A stretch of DNA of 16,319 nt from NCBI GenBank assembly GCA_900552915.1, contig USBS01000032.1, positions 1-16,319 of the forward strand, given 5' to 3'. The position numbers were made by a program, and so were the translations under genes. Below are positions 7,835-15,393 of the stretch, piece after piece (the stretch's first letter is position 1; every line of letters starts with the position of its first letter). This DNA comes from an uncultured Sutterella sp. (GTDB lineage Bacteria; Pseudomonadota; Gammaproteobacteria; Burkholderiales; Burkholderiaceae_F). The notes under the pieces were generated by a model. The model was not told the origin of the DNA. It worked only from the letters and a program-made list of their open reading frames with translations, and made no database searches.

Positions 7835-8058
7835 GACATTCCTCCTAGAAAAAATTTGAGGACTTCTTATTTCAGTATATGCGAGAACGACAGACACTTG
7901 CCCCTGCTTTTCATTGATTCTTCAGCATTTTTTGGTCCAACCCCAAAAAAGCCGCATTTTTTTCCTTCCCAATCGACCGATTCGCAAAACCTCCACTCAT
8001 CCAGTCGGTCAAACATCACTTTCGAGTCACCAAACCCCACAGATTTTTCCCATTGCGC

Positions 8059-8088
8059 AAAAAGCCCGGTGGCGCTACCCATCGGGCT
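8059..8088 (-). terminator. Rho-independent terminator of hydG
   Basis: On the minus strand AGCCCGATGG and CCACCGGGCT form a 10-bp stem (one A-C mismatch) around GTAGCG, directly followed by TTTTT. It lies about 35 bases after the hydG stop codon. The rest of 7847-8058 holds no credible gene. It contains AT-rich sequence and a small TTTTTTGG/CCAAAAAA hairpin at 7928-7950. Confidence 0.85.
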
Positions 8089-8122
8089 CTCAAGCCGGCT
8101 AAGAGTGCAGTGACTTCTTAAA

Positions 8123-9553
8123 TTAGAAGCGGAAGTCGCGTTCACCCTCTTCGATGCGAATCAAACGCTTTTCGCAGGCTGCACGCATCTTCTCGTGGCA
8201 GATCTTCGGAATTTCGTTGGCGATCACGCGTTCGCCCGCTTCCTTAGTTGCGGGGCTTGCGTAGTCGCAGAGGTATTCCTTCATCGTCATCACGGCGTTG
8301 GCCTGGCAATAGCGGGCAATCGAGCCGTCCTTGGCAAATTCCATGAAGCGGTCGCCCGTGCGGCCGGCACGGTAGCAAGCCGTGCAGAAGCTCGGCAGAT
8401 AGTGGTTGTCAAGGAGCCAGTGCACCACTTCGTCGAGGCTGCGGCGATCGCTCGTATCGAACTGAGCCGTGTTTTCGATCTTGGTGATGTCCTTGATGGT
8501 GTAGCCGCCCACCGAGGTGCGCGAGCCGCCCGAAATCTGAGAGATGCCGAGCTTCAAGGCTTCCGTGCGGATGCGTTCGCTTTCGCGGGTGGACATGATC
8601 ATGCCGGTGTACGGAACCGACAAGCGGATCAAAGCCACCACCTTGAGGAACACGTCGTCGGGGACGGCATTCGTAAACGTCGTCGGATCGATGTCGTCTG
8701 CGGGGCAAATGCGCGGCACGGAAATCGTGTGCGGCCCGCAGCCGAACGTCGCTTCCAGATGCTCGGCGTGCATCAGCAGAGCAATCAGGTCGTAGCGGTA
8801 AAGGTTCAGACCGAAGAGAACGCCCAAGCCCACGTCGTCGATGCCGGCCTGCATGGCGCGGTCATGCGCTTCGGTGTGGTAGCAGTAGTCGGACTTCGGT
8901 CCCTTCGGATGCAGTTCCTCGTAGGTGGGCTTGTGGTACGTTTCCTGGAAGAGCTGATAGGTACCGATCTGAGCGTCGTGGAGCTTTTTGTAGTTTTCCA
9001 CGGTCGTTGCAGCAATGTTGACGTTGACGCGGCGGATGGCGCCGTTCTTGTGCTTGATCGAGTAGATCGTCTTGATGGCGTCGAGGATGTACTCGATCGG
9101 GTTGTACTTCGGATGTTCGCCCGCTTCAAGCAGCAGACGCTTGTGGCCCAAATCCTGCAGCGCGATCACTTCGCGTTCGATTTCCTCCATCGTGAGCTTC
9201 TTGCGCACGATGGTCTTGTTCTTGGCGTGATATGGGCAATAGGTGCAGGTATTGACACAGTAGTTGGAGAGGTAAAGCGGCGCAAACAGAACGATGCGCT
9301 TGCCGTAGATGTGTTCCTTAACCTTGATTGCGGCGTCGAAGATGCGCTTGGTGACTTCCGGATCGTCGTTGGCAAGGAGCACGGCCGCTTCGCGGTGCGT
9401 CAGACCCTTGAAGGTCATCACCTTGGCAAGAAGCTGGTCGATCAGTTCGGCGTTGTTCTTATTTTCTTCGCCGTAGGCGAGAGACGCACGAACTTCTTCG
9501 TCGTTGATGAATTCTTCGGCGCGCGAGGAGCGCGGATCATAAGGAATGCTCAC
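8123..9553 (-). CDS. hydG: [FeFe] hydrogenase H-cluster radical SAM maturase HydG
   Basis: HydG cleaves tyrosine with S-adenosylmethionine and builds the Fe(CO)2(CN) unit for the H-cluster of [FeFe] hydrogenase; it acts in the cytoplasm with HydE and HydF. The radical-SAM motif CVNTCTYC (C-x3-C-x2-C, residues 99-106) is followed by the conserved CPYHAKNK. The C-terminal auxiliary cluster motif C-x2-C-x22-C (residues 390, 393 and 416, beginning FCTACYRAGRTGDRFM) is what separates HydG from the thiamine enzyme ThiH. Similarity to clostridial HydG (about 470 residues) extends over the whole length. I chose the GTG at 9553 (476 residues) because GGAGA lies 7 bases upstream and the family begins here; a further GTG at 9622 would add 23 residues without a good ribosome binding site. 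No hydE, hydF or hydA is in the window. The divergent LysR gene is the likely regulator. Confidence 0.93.
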   Translation of the reverse strand: MSIPYDPRSSRAEEFINDEEVRASLAYGEENKNNAELIDQLLAKVMTFKGLTHREAAVLLANDDPEVTKRIFDAAIKVKEHIYGKRIVLFAPLYLSNYCVNTCTYCPYHAKNKTIVRKKLTMEEIEREVIALQDLGHKRLLLEAGEHPKYNPIEYILDAIKTIYSIKHKNGAIRRVNVNIAATTVENYKKLHDAQIGTYQLFQETYHKPTYEELHPKGPKSDYCYHTEAHDRAMQAGIDDVGLGVLFGLNLYRYDLIALLMHAEHLEATFGCGPHTISVPRICPADDIDPTTFTNAVPDDVFLKVVALIRLSVPYTGMIMSTRESERIRTEALKLGISQISGGSRTSVGGYTIKDITKIENTAQFDTSDRRSLDEVVHWLLDNHYLPSFCTACYRAGRTGDRFMEFAKDGSIARYCQANAVMTMKEYLCDYASPATKEAGERVIANEIPKICHEKMRAACEKRLIRIEEGERDFRF

Positions 9554-9560
9554 GGCTGAT

Positions 9561-9565
9561 TCTCC
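9561..9565 (-). promoter_or_regulatory. Ribosome binding site that decides the hydG start
   Basis: GGAGA on the minus strand stands 7 bases before the GTG at 9553. The longer in-frame GTG at 9622 has only a weak GGCGGGAA-like stretch at poor distance. This supports the shorter HydG, matching the usual family N-terminus. Confidence 0.65.
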
Positions 9566-9633
9566 AGATGCAGCAATCGGGTTTGTTTGTTGCAGCGATT
9601 CTTTAATTTGAGTGTGCGACACGCGTTCCCGCC

Positions 9634-9668
9634 AAAAACTTGGGCCGATCAGTTGCCCGACCGGCCCA
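9634..9668 (-). promoter_or_regulatory. Terminator-like hairpin in the hydG leader (possible attenuator)
   Basis: On the minus strand TGGGCCG (complement of 9662-9668) and CGGCCCA (complement of 9641-9647) form a 7-bp GC-rich stem, followed two bases later by TTTTT (complement of 9634-9638). No minus-strand gene lies upstream that would need a terminator. The structure is about 80-90 bases before the hydG start, inside the expected leader, so transcription attenuation is possible. Confidence 0.4.
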
Positions 9669-9792
9669 TTGCTTCTCTTTGAACAGGAGATCCGTCGTCT
9701 GCGTCTTTCGCAAGCCGTCTCTTGCTTTATGAAAGACCGGCGTCGTGTCTTTGTTGATGCGCATTGTGAACGATTTGGTATATTTCGTAAAG

Positions 9793-9826
9793 TGCAAATA
9801 TTGCAGACTTATGTGCATTTTCTGCA
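9793..9826. promoter_or_regulatory. Two LysR-type operator boxes between hydG and the LysR gene
   Basis: TGCAAATATTGCA (9793-9805) and TGCATTTTCTGCA (9814-9826) both have the form TGCA-N5-TGCA, which is the T-N11-A LysR box with dyad symmetry. Their centres are 21 bp apart, exactly two helical turns, so a LysR tetramer would bind one DNA face. They are embedded in a larger perfect inverted repeat, GTAAAGTGCA (9787-9796) and TGCACTTTAC (9823-9832). They lie 40-80 bp upstream of the LysR start and in the shared regulatory region with hydG. Confidence 0.6.
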
Positions 9827-9868
9827 CTTTACCTTGCTCACGCCTGTTTTTTCTGGATTTTTTCAGTC

Positions 9869-10795
9869 ATGGAACTCAAATCGAAATCGGTGAGGCTTTT
9901 CTGCGCGGTCGTGGAAACGGGCAGTTTGCTGGCTGCCGCCGACAAAATTGCACTTTCCGCATCGGCCGCAAGCCGCGTGATTTCCCAACTCGAAGAGCGT
10001 CTCGGCTTTACCCTTTTCGACCGTTCCGGCAAATCGTTGACGGTCACCGAAGAAGGCGCCGATTTTTACCGCGTTGCCATGGAGTCGATGCGTGCCTGGC
10101 AACGACTCGAGGAGTACTCACGCGAGCGCGATCGCAAAAAAACGCTGCGTATTGCCGTGTTGGCGCGCCACTGCTCGGACGTGATCATTCCGGCAGTCGC
10201 CAACATCATGAAGCGCCACGAAGAGACGCTGCGCGTTACGATGGACGTGCACGCAAGCCGCGACATCCATTACTCCAAATACTCGCATCCGTTCGACGTC
10301 GGTTTCGGAACGCTTCTGAGCAGTCACGACGATCTGGAAAAAACGGCGCTCGCACACCTGCCGTTTTGCCTTGCTGCCAGCCGCGAGCATCCGATTGCGC
10401 AGCTGGACGCCGTCGGCCCCGACGACTGTCGCGAAGCCGAGTTTGTGATTCTTTCGCGCGATACGCTTGAGCAGGAGCACGCCAGGCGCCTAATGCCTCC
10501 CAATGCCCGCATCGCCGCAGAAGTTTCTTCCACGCAGGTGGCCTTACGGTTCGTGAAACGAAATGTCGGCGTTCACTTCACTGATCGGTTGGCCGCCAAA
10601 AGCGTTTCAAGCGATTGCCGGCTAATCGATCTCAAGGAACCGCTCACCATCCCCTTTTATGTCTTCTGGCCCAAGTCGGCGGGCAGAATCGATCCGGCCG
10701 TCTTCGAGTGCACCCGTGAGATTGCGGGCAGCATCAAAGCCGCCGGCATCGAACTCACCCCCGAAGGCGAAGCGTTTTTGCGAGAGCGCCTATAG
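9869..10795 (+). CDS. LysR family transcriptional regulator
   Basis: This 308-residue protein has a standard LysR layout: an N-terminal winged helix-turn-helix (residues ~5-62; the recognition region reads LLAAADKIALSASAASRVISQLE, adjoining ERLGFTLFDRSGKSLTVTEEG) and an effector-binding periplasmic-binding-protein-like domain from about residue 92. The effector cannot be predicted. It is divergent from hydG with about 315 bp between starts, and paired LysR boxes lie in that gap, so it probably autoregulates and controls hydG. The ATG at 9869 is the natural family start; the ribosome binding site is weak (GGAT). Confidence 0.92.
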   Translation: MELKSKSVRLFCAVVETGSLLAAADKIALSASAASRVISQLEERLGFTLFDRSGKSLTVTEEGADFYRVAMESMRAWQRLEEYSRERDRKKTLRIAVLARHCSDVIIPAVANIMKRHEETLRVTMDVHASRDIHYSKYSHPFDVGFGTLLSSHDDLEKTALAHLPFCLAASREHPIAQLDAVGPDDCREAEFVILSRDTLEQEHARRLMPPNARIAAEVSSTQVALRFVKRNVGVHFTDRLAAKSVSSDCRLIDLKEPLTIPFYVFWPKSAGRIDPAVFECTREIAGSIKAAGIELTPEGEAFLRERL

Positions 10796-10803
10796 TCGTG
10801 GAG

Positions 10804-10844
10804 AAAAAAAGCAGCGCCGATTCTGAACTCCGGCACTGCCTTTT
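10804..10844. terminator. Bidirectional rho-independent terminator
   Basis: GCAGCGCCG (10811-10819) and CGGCACTGC (10831-10839) pair over 9 bp with one mismatch. On the plus strand CTTTT follows, serving the LysR gene. On the minus strand TTTTTTT (complement of 10804-10810) follows directly, serving the M16 peptidase gene. The convergent arrangement fits both roles. Confidence 0.85.
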
Positions 10845-10874
10845 AGTTTGGAATTGAATTTGTCAGCCGCAGGC

Positions 10875-13589
10875 TTACTTCTTCAAACCGGCCTTGGCGA
10901 GGTCACCCGAAAGAATCCAGGTGACGTTTTCGGGCTCAACCATGCGGCGCAGCGCAGCGTTCACCGAGTCGACCGTCACGGCGGCGATCGCCTCTTCGAA
11001 CTGCTTGCTGAAGGCAAAGGTCTTGCCCGCTTCCATGAACTGCAGCCAGCTCTGGGCAAGGTAGTCATCCTGCGCACGATTGACGGCGCGGGAGTCCAGA
11101 ATGCCCTTGATGGCTTCCTTGACTTCGGTCTCGGTAAAGCCGTCCTTCACGGCACGCAGGATTTCCTCCTTGGCGCAATCTTCGGCCTTGGTGAGATTCT
11201 GCGGCGCCACAATGGCAGACATCGTCCAGCTGGCACGGTTGCCGAACTGCGGCAGCTTCACGTGCGAGCCCACACCGTAAGAAAGACCTTCCTTCTGGCG
11301 CAGACGATCGACGAGGCGGTTCGAAAGTCCCGTGCCGCCGCCCATGATCCAGTCGGCCACCACGATTGATGCGGCATCCTTATCGTCGACATTAGCCGGG
11401 AAGTCGACGCGCGCCACGATCACCGCGTTTTCCTTGCTCGGTGCGTCAATGACGATGCGATCGGCCTTTACGGGCTTGAATTCGCTGAAGTAGCGCTCAT
11501 AGGCATAAGCCTTCTCGACCTTCTTGCCTTCACCGAAAACCTTCTGCAAAGCGGCCTTGACGGCAGCCGGATCGAATTCGCCCACGATCGCTACAGCGCC
11601 GTGCTCGGTGCTGAAGGCCTTGCGGTACCAGTCGTAGAGTTCGTCGCGCGAAATCGACTTGAAGGCCTTCACAAGATCGGCATTCTGAGGAGGATTGCGC
11701 GGATCGCCCGCCGGATAGGTCTCAAAGTGCTTCTTCAAAGCTTCACGGGCCATGTAGACCGGATCGTCGCTCTTGGCCTGCATCATGGTTGCCATCTGCT
11801 TCATGAGCTGGACGGCTTCCTTCGCCGGGAACGTACTCTCTTTAATCAGCTTGCCGTTCAGTTCGATCGTCTCGACAATGTGTTCGGCCGTCGTGGTGTA
11901 GCCCAACACATCGCCCTGCACCTTGAGTTCGGTGCGTGCGTCGGCAATCGCCTTGCGATCGAGACCCGCGGCGCCGCGCGAGAGCATCGGTTCGATCAGA
12001 ACGTTCAAAGCGGCCTTGCCGGTGTTGCTCTGAAGGTTGCCCCACTGCAGGTTCGTAAGAACCGTCACAGTGCGGCCGCGCGTCTTCTTGGAAAGCAGCG
12101 CCACTTCGATGCCGCCGATCGAGAAACGTTCGGTGCGTGCATCGATGTTGGATTGGCTTGCGTCAAAGGCTTCGGCCTGATCGCCCTCTTCCTTAAACGT
12201 TGCGCGCGCGATCACGTCCTTGACATCGGGTGTGGTCATGTACGGCGCGCGCTTCGGATGATCGTCCGGAATGAACATGCCAATGACGCGGTTGTCGCGC
12301 ACGAAGTACGTGGCAGCCGCCGTGTTGACGGCGTCCTTCGTCACCTTGGCGGTCGCATCGCGATCGGCAAAGAACAAGCGCCAGTCGCCCAAAGCAATGT
12401 AGTCGGACAGATCAACCGCAAAGCCTTCGGGGTCGGAGAGCGCACGGTCGTAGTCGACCGCGGCTTCGGCGAGGCTTGTGGAGACTTCTTCTTCCGTCGC
12501 CGGAACCTTGGCAAACGACAATTCGATGGTTTCAACGAGCTTATTCTTCACGGACTCGAGATCGTCGCCCTTTTTGACCATCGCCCCGAACATCACGAAG
12601 CCCGGATCGCGCGTGGCCATGGGCCAGCCGAAGACCTGCGTGGCCATGCCGGTTTCAACCAAAGCCTTGTAGAGGCGTCCGCGCGGGGAGTCCGCGAGGA
12701 TGTCGACGGCCGTTTCCACGGCATTGCTGTCTTCTGCCAGAGCCGAAGGCACACGGTAGCCGACGGCCACAAGCTGCGTTTCGCCCGGACGACGGATTTC
12801 GAAGGTGCGGGGACCGTCTGCAACGGGTTCGATCGTCCAGGCCTTTTCAAGCACGCGCTCGGGCCGCTTGATCTTGCCGAAGGTTTCCTCGATCCAGCCC
12901 AGAACCTTTTCTTCGTCGAATTTGCCCGAGACCGTCAAAACGGCATTGTCGGGCTGATACCACTTGCGGTAAAAGGCCTGCAGGTTTTCGATCGGCACGT
13001 TTTCGATGTCGCTGCGCGCACCGATCGTGCTGCGCCCATAGGCGTGCCAGTCGTAGATCACAGACTGCATGCGCTTTAGCATCACCGAAATAGGCTTGTT
13101 TTCGCCCATTTCGTATTCGTTGCGAACCACCGTCATTTCGGTGTCGAGGTCCTTCTTGGCGATGAAGGAATTGGTCATCGCGTCGGCACTCCACCCGAGC
13201 GCCCACTTCATGTTGTCGTCGGTCGCGGTAAAGCTTACAAAGTAGTTGGTGCGGTCGAGCCAGGTCGTACCGTTCATGCGAAAGCCGCGGCGCGTGAACT
13301 CTTTGGTGGGATCGGGATAGTTTTTGCTGCCCTTGAACATCAGGTGTTCAAGAAGATGCGCCATGCCCGTTTCGCCGTAGTTTTCCATGCGGCTGCCCAC
13401 AAGATACGTGGTGTTGACGGTCGCCGTGGGCTTGCTTTGATCGGCAAACAACACGATTTGCAGACCGTTTTCGAGTTCATAGCTTTTGATGCCTTCGACC
13501 GTGTGCACGGGCTTGAGAGCCGCGGCACCGGCCGACATCGCCGTGACTGCTGCAGAAGTCATAAGTACGTATTTGATTCCTTGATTCAT
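10875..13589 (-). CDS. Secreted M16 family zinc metallopeptidase (pitrilysin/PqqL-like)
   Basis: This 904-residue protein carries two tandem M16 halves. The N-terminal signal peptide (NQGIKYVLMTSAAVTAMSAGAAA) sends it to the periplasm. The inverted zinc motif H-L-L-E-H is at residues 78-82, with the third ligand a glutamate near 158 in VVRNEYEM. The second half (about residue 490 on) lacks HxxEH, as is usual for the inactive half. It keeps the family's arginine/tyrosine element (RLVDRLRQKEGLSYGV), which closes the active-site chamber. The length suits single-chain proteins with both halves fused. It should degrade peptides in the periplasm; the substrate is unknown. It stands alone on the minus strand, divergent from yciB, ends at a strong bidirectional terminator, and has only a weak GGAT ribosome site. 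Confidence 0.92.
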   Translation of the reverse strand: MNQGIKYVLMTSAAVTAMSAGAAALKPVHTVEGIKSYELENGLQIVLFADQSKPTATVNTTYLVGSRMENYGETGMAHLLEHLMFKGSKNYPDPTKEFTRRGFRMNGTTWLDRTNYFVSFTATDDNMKWALGWSADAMTNSFIAKKDLDTEMTVVRNEYEMGENKPISVMLKRMQSVIYDWHAYGRSTIGARSDIENVPIENLQAFYRKWYQPDNAVLTVSGKFDEEKVLGWIEETFGKIKRPERVLEKAWTIEPVADGPRTFEIRRPGETQLVAVGYRVPSALAEDSNAVETAVDILADSPRGRLYKALVETGMATQVFGWPMATRDPGFVMFGAMVKKGDDLESVKNKLVETIELSFAKVPATEEEVSTSLAEAAVDYDRALSDPEGFAVDLSDYIALGDWRLFFADRDATAKVTKDAVNTAAATYFVRDNRVIGMFIPDDHPKRAPYMTTPDVKDVIARATFKEEGDQAEAFDASQSNIDARTERFSIGGIEVALLSKKTRGRTVTVLTNLQWGNLQSNTGKAALNVLIEPMLSRGAAGLDRKAIADARTELKVQGDVLGYTTTAEHIVETIELNGKLIKESTFPAKEAVQLMKQMATMMQAKSDDPVYMAREALKKHFETYPAGDPRNPPQNADLVKAFKSISRDELYDWYRKAFSTEHGAVAIVGEFDPAAVKAALQKVFGEGKKVEKAYAYERYFSEFKPVKADRIVIDAPSKENAVIVARVDFPANVDDKDAASIVVADWIMGGGTGLSNRLVDRLRQKEGLSYGVGSHVKLPQFGNRASWTMSAIVAPQNLTKAEDCAKEEILRAVKDGFTETEVKEAIKGILDSRAVNRAQDDYLAQSWLQFMEAGKTFAFSKQFEEAIAAVTVDSVNAALRRMVEPENVTWILSGDLAKAGLKK

Positions 13590-13640
13590 AGAAAAAATCC
13601 AATCCGTGCGCCTTGGCGCGACGCAGCGTACTTTTCATAA

Positions 13641-13670
13641 AAAAACCGTTTGAGCCCGACCTTCGGGCTC
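13641..13670 (-). promoter_or_regulatory. Hairpin plus T-run in the M16 peptidase leader
   Basis: GAGCCCGA (13652-13659) and TCGGGCTC (13663-13670) form a perfect 8-bp stem with a 3-base loop. On the minus strand it is followed six bases later by TTTTTTT (complement of 13639-13645). It lies about 60 bases upstream of the peptidase start, with no minus-strand gene before it. It may be an attenuator or a leftover terminator. Confidence 0.4.
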
Positions 13671-13787
13671 GGCGAGGCCAAATCTAAAGCACGCTGTGCG
13701 TCAATTCCGCGTGAGTGCGCAACAAAATGTCCGAAAATGTTACGCACGCACACGGCTCTTGTCTACGGGCCTCGACCGCAGTCCCTT

Positions 13788-13823
13788 TATAATCGCCGCC
13801 TATCGACGCCGTAAGCCGGCGTC
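13788..13823 (+). promoter_or_regulatory. -10 element and 5' hairpin of the yciB-ppiC unit
   Basis: A consensus TATAAT at 13788-13793 precedes yciB; no clear -35 is seen at the proper distance. A transcript starting near 13800 would begin almost at once with a stem, GACGCCG (13805-13811) and CGGCGTC (13817-13823). Such a 5'-terminal hairpin may protect the message. The yciB start, 37 bases further on, has no strong ribosome binding site. Confidence 0.4.
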
Positions 13824-13859
13824 CTGCAACCGATTCAACACTCAGCGAAAGTCACAATC

Positions 13860-14465
13860 GTGAAGTTCTTTTTCGACCTCTTTCCCATAATTCTCTTTTT
13901 CGGCGCGTTCAAGTTCGGGGAGTCCGATCCGCAGACGGCCGCCGACATTCTCAGTGCGATCACAGGCGGCACCGGCCCCGAGCACGCACCGGTTCTTCTG
14001 GCTACGCTCGTGGCGATCGTCGCAAGCTTTATTCAGATTGCCATTGTTTTTGCGCGCGGCAAGAAACCCGAGCCGATGCTTTGGATTTCGCTTGCCGTAA
14101 TCGTCGTCTTCGGCAGCCTCACGATTTGGCTGCAAAACGAAATGTTCATCAAGTGGAAGCCGAGCATTCTCTACTGGATCTTCGGCGGCATCCTGACGTT
14201 TGCGCACTGCACGGGCCGCAACTACATCAAAAAGCTCATGAGCGCGGCCGAAATCGAATTGACAGATGCGCTCTGGAACACGCTGCAGAAAGCCTGGATT
14301 GCGTTTTTTGCCATTGTGGGCGTGATTAATCTCGCCGTGGCCTACACCTGCTCGACCGACACCTGGGTCAACTTCAAGCTCTTCGGCCTCATGAGCTTGA
14401 CACTGATTTTTACAATTGGCATGGGCTTTTGGATCGCCAAGAATTCGCCCTCGATGCGAGAATGA
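13860..14465 (+). CDS. yciB: Inner-membrane protein YciB (septation protein A)
   Basis: YciB is a 201-residue polytopic inner-membrane protein linked to cell-envelope integrity and division-site functions. The characteristic N-terminus MKFFFDLFPIILFFGAFKF is present, starting from a GTG, and so are the family blocks KWKPSILYWIFG and FAHCTGRNYIKKLM. About five hydrophobic segments are visible (residues ~5-20, 45-65, 72-90, 105-120 and 150-195, the last probably two). Length matches the family. It is followed after 45 bases by the parvulin gene, a pairing common in betaproteobacteria, where bolA often sits between them; here bolA is absent. Confidence 0.94.
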   Translation: MKFFFDLFPIILFFGAFKFGESDPQTAADILSAITGGTGPEHAPVLLATLVAIVASFIQIAIVFARGKKPEPMLWISLAVIVVFGSLTIWLQNEMFIKWKPSILYWIFGGILTFAHCTGRNYIKKLMSAAEIELTDALWNTLQKAWIAFFAIVGVINLAVAYTCSTDTWVNFKLFGLMSLTLIFTIGMGFWIAKNSPSMRE

Positions 14466-14510
14466 CAAGAATTGAGTTTCGTTTTTAAACGGAAGAAGGA
14501 AGATAGATTT

Positions 14511-15326
14511 ATGGCACTCAAACACATTGCCGTCGGCTGCGCGGCCGCTCTTGCCGCCGCAAGCGCCCTGGCCGCCACCGCAAGCTTCACTGTCAACGGA
14601 CAGACCGTGAGCAAGGCTCAGCAGGAAGAGCTCATTCGCGTCTACACCAGCCGCGGTCAGGAACGCACCCCGCAGCTCGAAACGCAGGTGCGCCACCTTC
14701 TCACGCGCGACGCGCTGCTGCTGCAGGAAGCCCGCAAGGCAAAGCTTTCCGAGCGCGACGACGTCCGCCGCATGATCGACAACGCCACCAAGAACATTCT
14801 GATGAGCACGGTCATCAACGACTGGCTTGCCAAGAACCCGGTGAAGGAAGAAGAAGTCAAGGCACTCTTTGATAAGGAACAGAAGCGCTGGGGCAAGACC
14901 GAAGTGTCCGTGCGCCACATTCTTGTGGCCGACCAAAAAACCGCCAACTCGCTTTTGAAGAAGGTGCAAAAGGGTGGCGACTTTGACAAGATTGCGCGCG
15001 AAAATTCCAAGGATACGGCTCAGAACCGCGCCATGGGCGGTCTGATCGATTGGACGTCGCCCAACATGTTCGACAAGGAGTTTGCCGAAAGCTTCAAGAA
15101 CCTCAAGCCCGGCCAGATCGCCAAGAAGCCCATCAAGACGCATCTGGGCTGGCATATCGTCAAGCTCGAAGGCGTGCGCCCGGCTCAGCGCTTTGTGAAC
15201 TACGCGGCCGAAGCGCAGGGTCTGCGTCAGCTGCTCACCCAGCAGCGCGTGCAGAATTATGTCGATACGCTCATCAAGAACGCCGACATCAAGGACGCTC
15301 CCGCTGCCAAGAAACGCGGAAAGTAA
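14511..15326 (+). CDS. Periplasmic PpiC-type peptidyl-prolyl isomerase (parvulin)
   Basis: This 271-residue protein begins with a signal peptide (MALKHIAVGCAAALAAASA, cleavage near ALA-ATA). A SurA-N-like helical segment spans about residues 30-125, and a parvulin domain about 139-230, recognised by VRHILVAD, FDKIARENSKD, GGLIDW and GWHIVKLEG with histidines 146 and 225. It should catalyse cis-trans isomerisation of proline bonds and assist folding of outer-membrane or secreted proteins. The start at ATG 14511 has GAAGGA about 10 bases upstream. The TTG at 14472 is rejected because it would place a charged stretch before the signal peptide. It is co-directional with yciB, 45 bases downstream, and is followed by a strong terminator. 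Confidence 0.93.
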   Translation: MALKHIAVGCAAALAAASALAATASFTVNGQTVSKAQQEELIRVYTSRGQERTPQLETQVRHLLTRDALLLQEARKAKLSERDDVRRMIDNATKNILMSTVINDWLAKNPVKEEEVKALFDKEQKRWGKTEVSVRHILVADQKTANSLLKKVQKGGDFDKIARENSKDTAQNRAMGGLIDWTSPNMFDKEFAESFKNLKPGQIAKKPIKTHLGWHIVKLEGVRPAQRFVNYAAEAQGLRQLLTQQRVQNYVDTLIKNADIKDAPAAKKRGK

Positions 15327-15354
15327 GAGCACCTGACGGCTCATTTGCCTACAC

Positions 15355-15393
15355 CGCGCCGATGGATTTCTTTCCGTCGGCGCGTTTTCTTTT
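15355..15393 (+). terminator. Rho-independent terminator of the yciB-ppiC unit
   Basis: CGCGCCGATGG (15355-15365) and CCGTCGGCGCG (15374-15384) form an 11-bp stem with one G-U pair and an 8-base loop, directly followed by TTTTCTTTT. Confidence 0.92.

Noticed and set aside
8123..9553. Thiamine biosynthesis enzyme ThiH as an alternative to HydG
   Set aside because: The C-terminal C-x2-C-x22-C cluster motif and full-length resemblance fit HydG; ThiH lacks them.
8195..9559. Plus-strand 454-codon open frame
   Set aside because: It is antisense to hydG, whose motifs are complete; the composition is what the complement of a GC-biased gene gives.
11601..13079. Plus-strand 492-codon open frame
   Set aside because: It lies entirely antisense to the M16 peptidase, which has catalytic motifs and a signal peptide; no recognisable domain in the antisense frame.
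14472..14474. TTG at 14472 as start of the parvulin
   Set aside because: No ribosome binding site fits, and it would put a charged segment ahead of an obvious signal peptide starting at ATG 14511.
13842..15344. Minus-strand 500-codon open frame
   Set aside because: It covers two real plus-strand genes (yciB and the parvulin) and their gap; no family resemblance.
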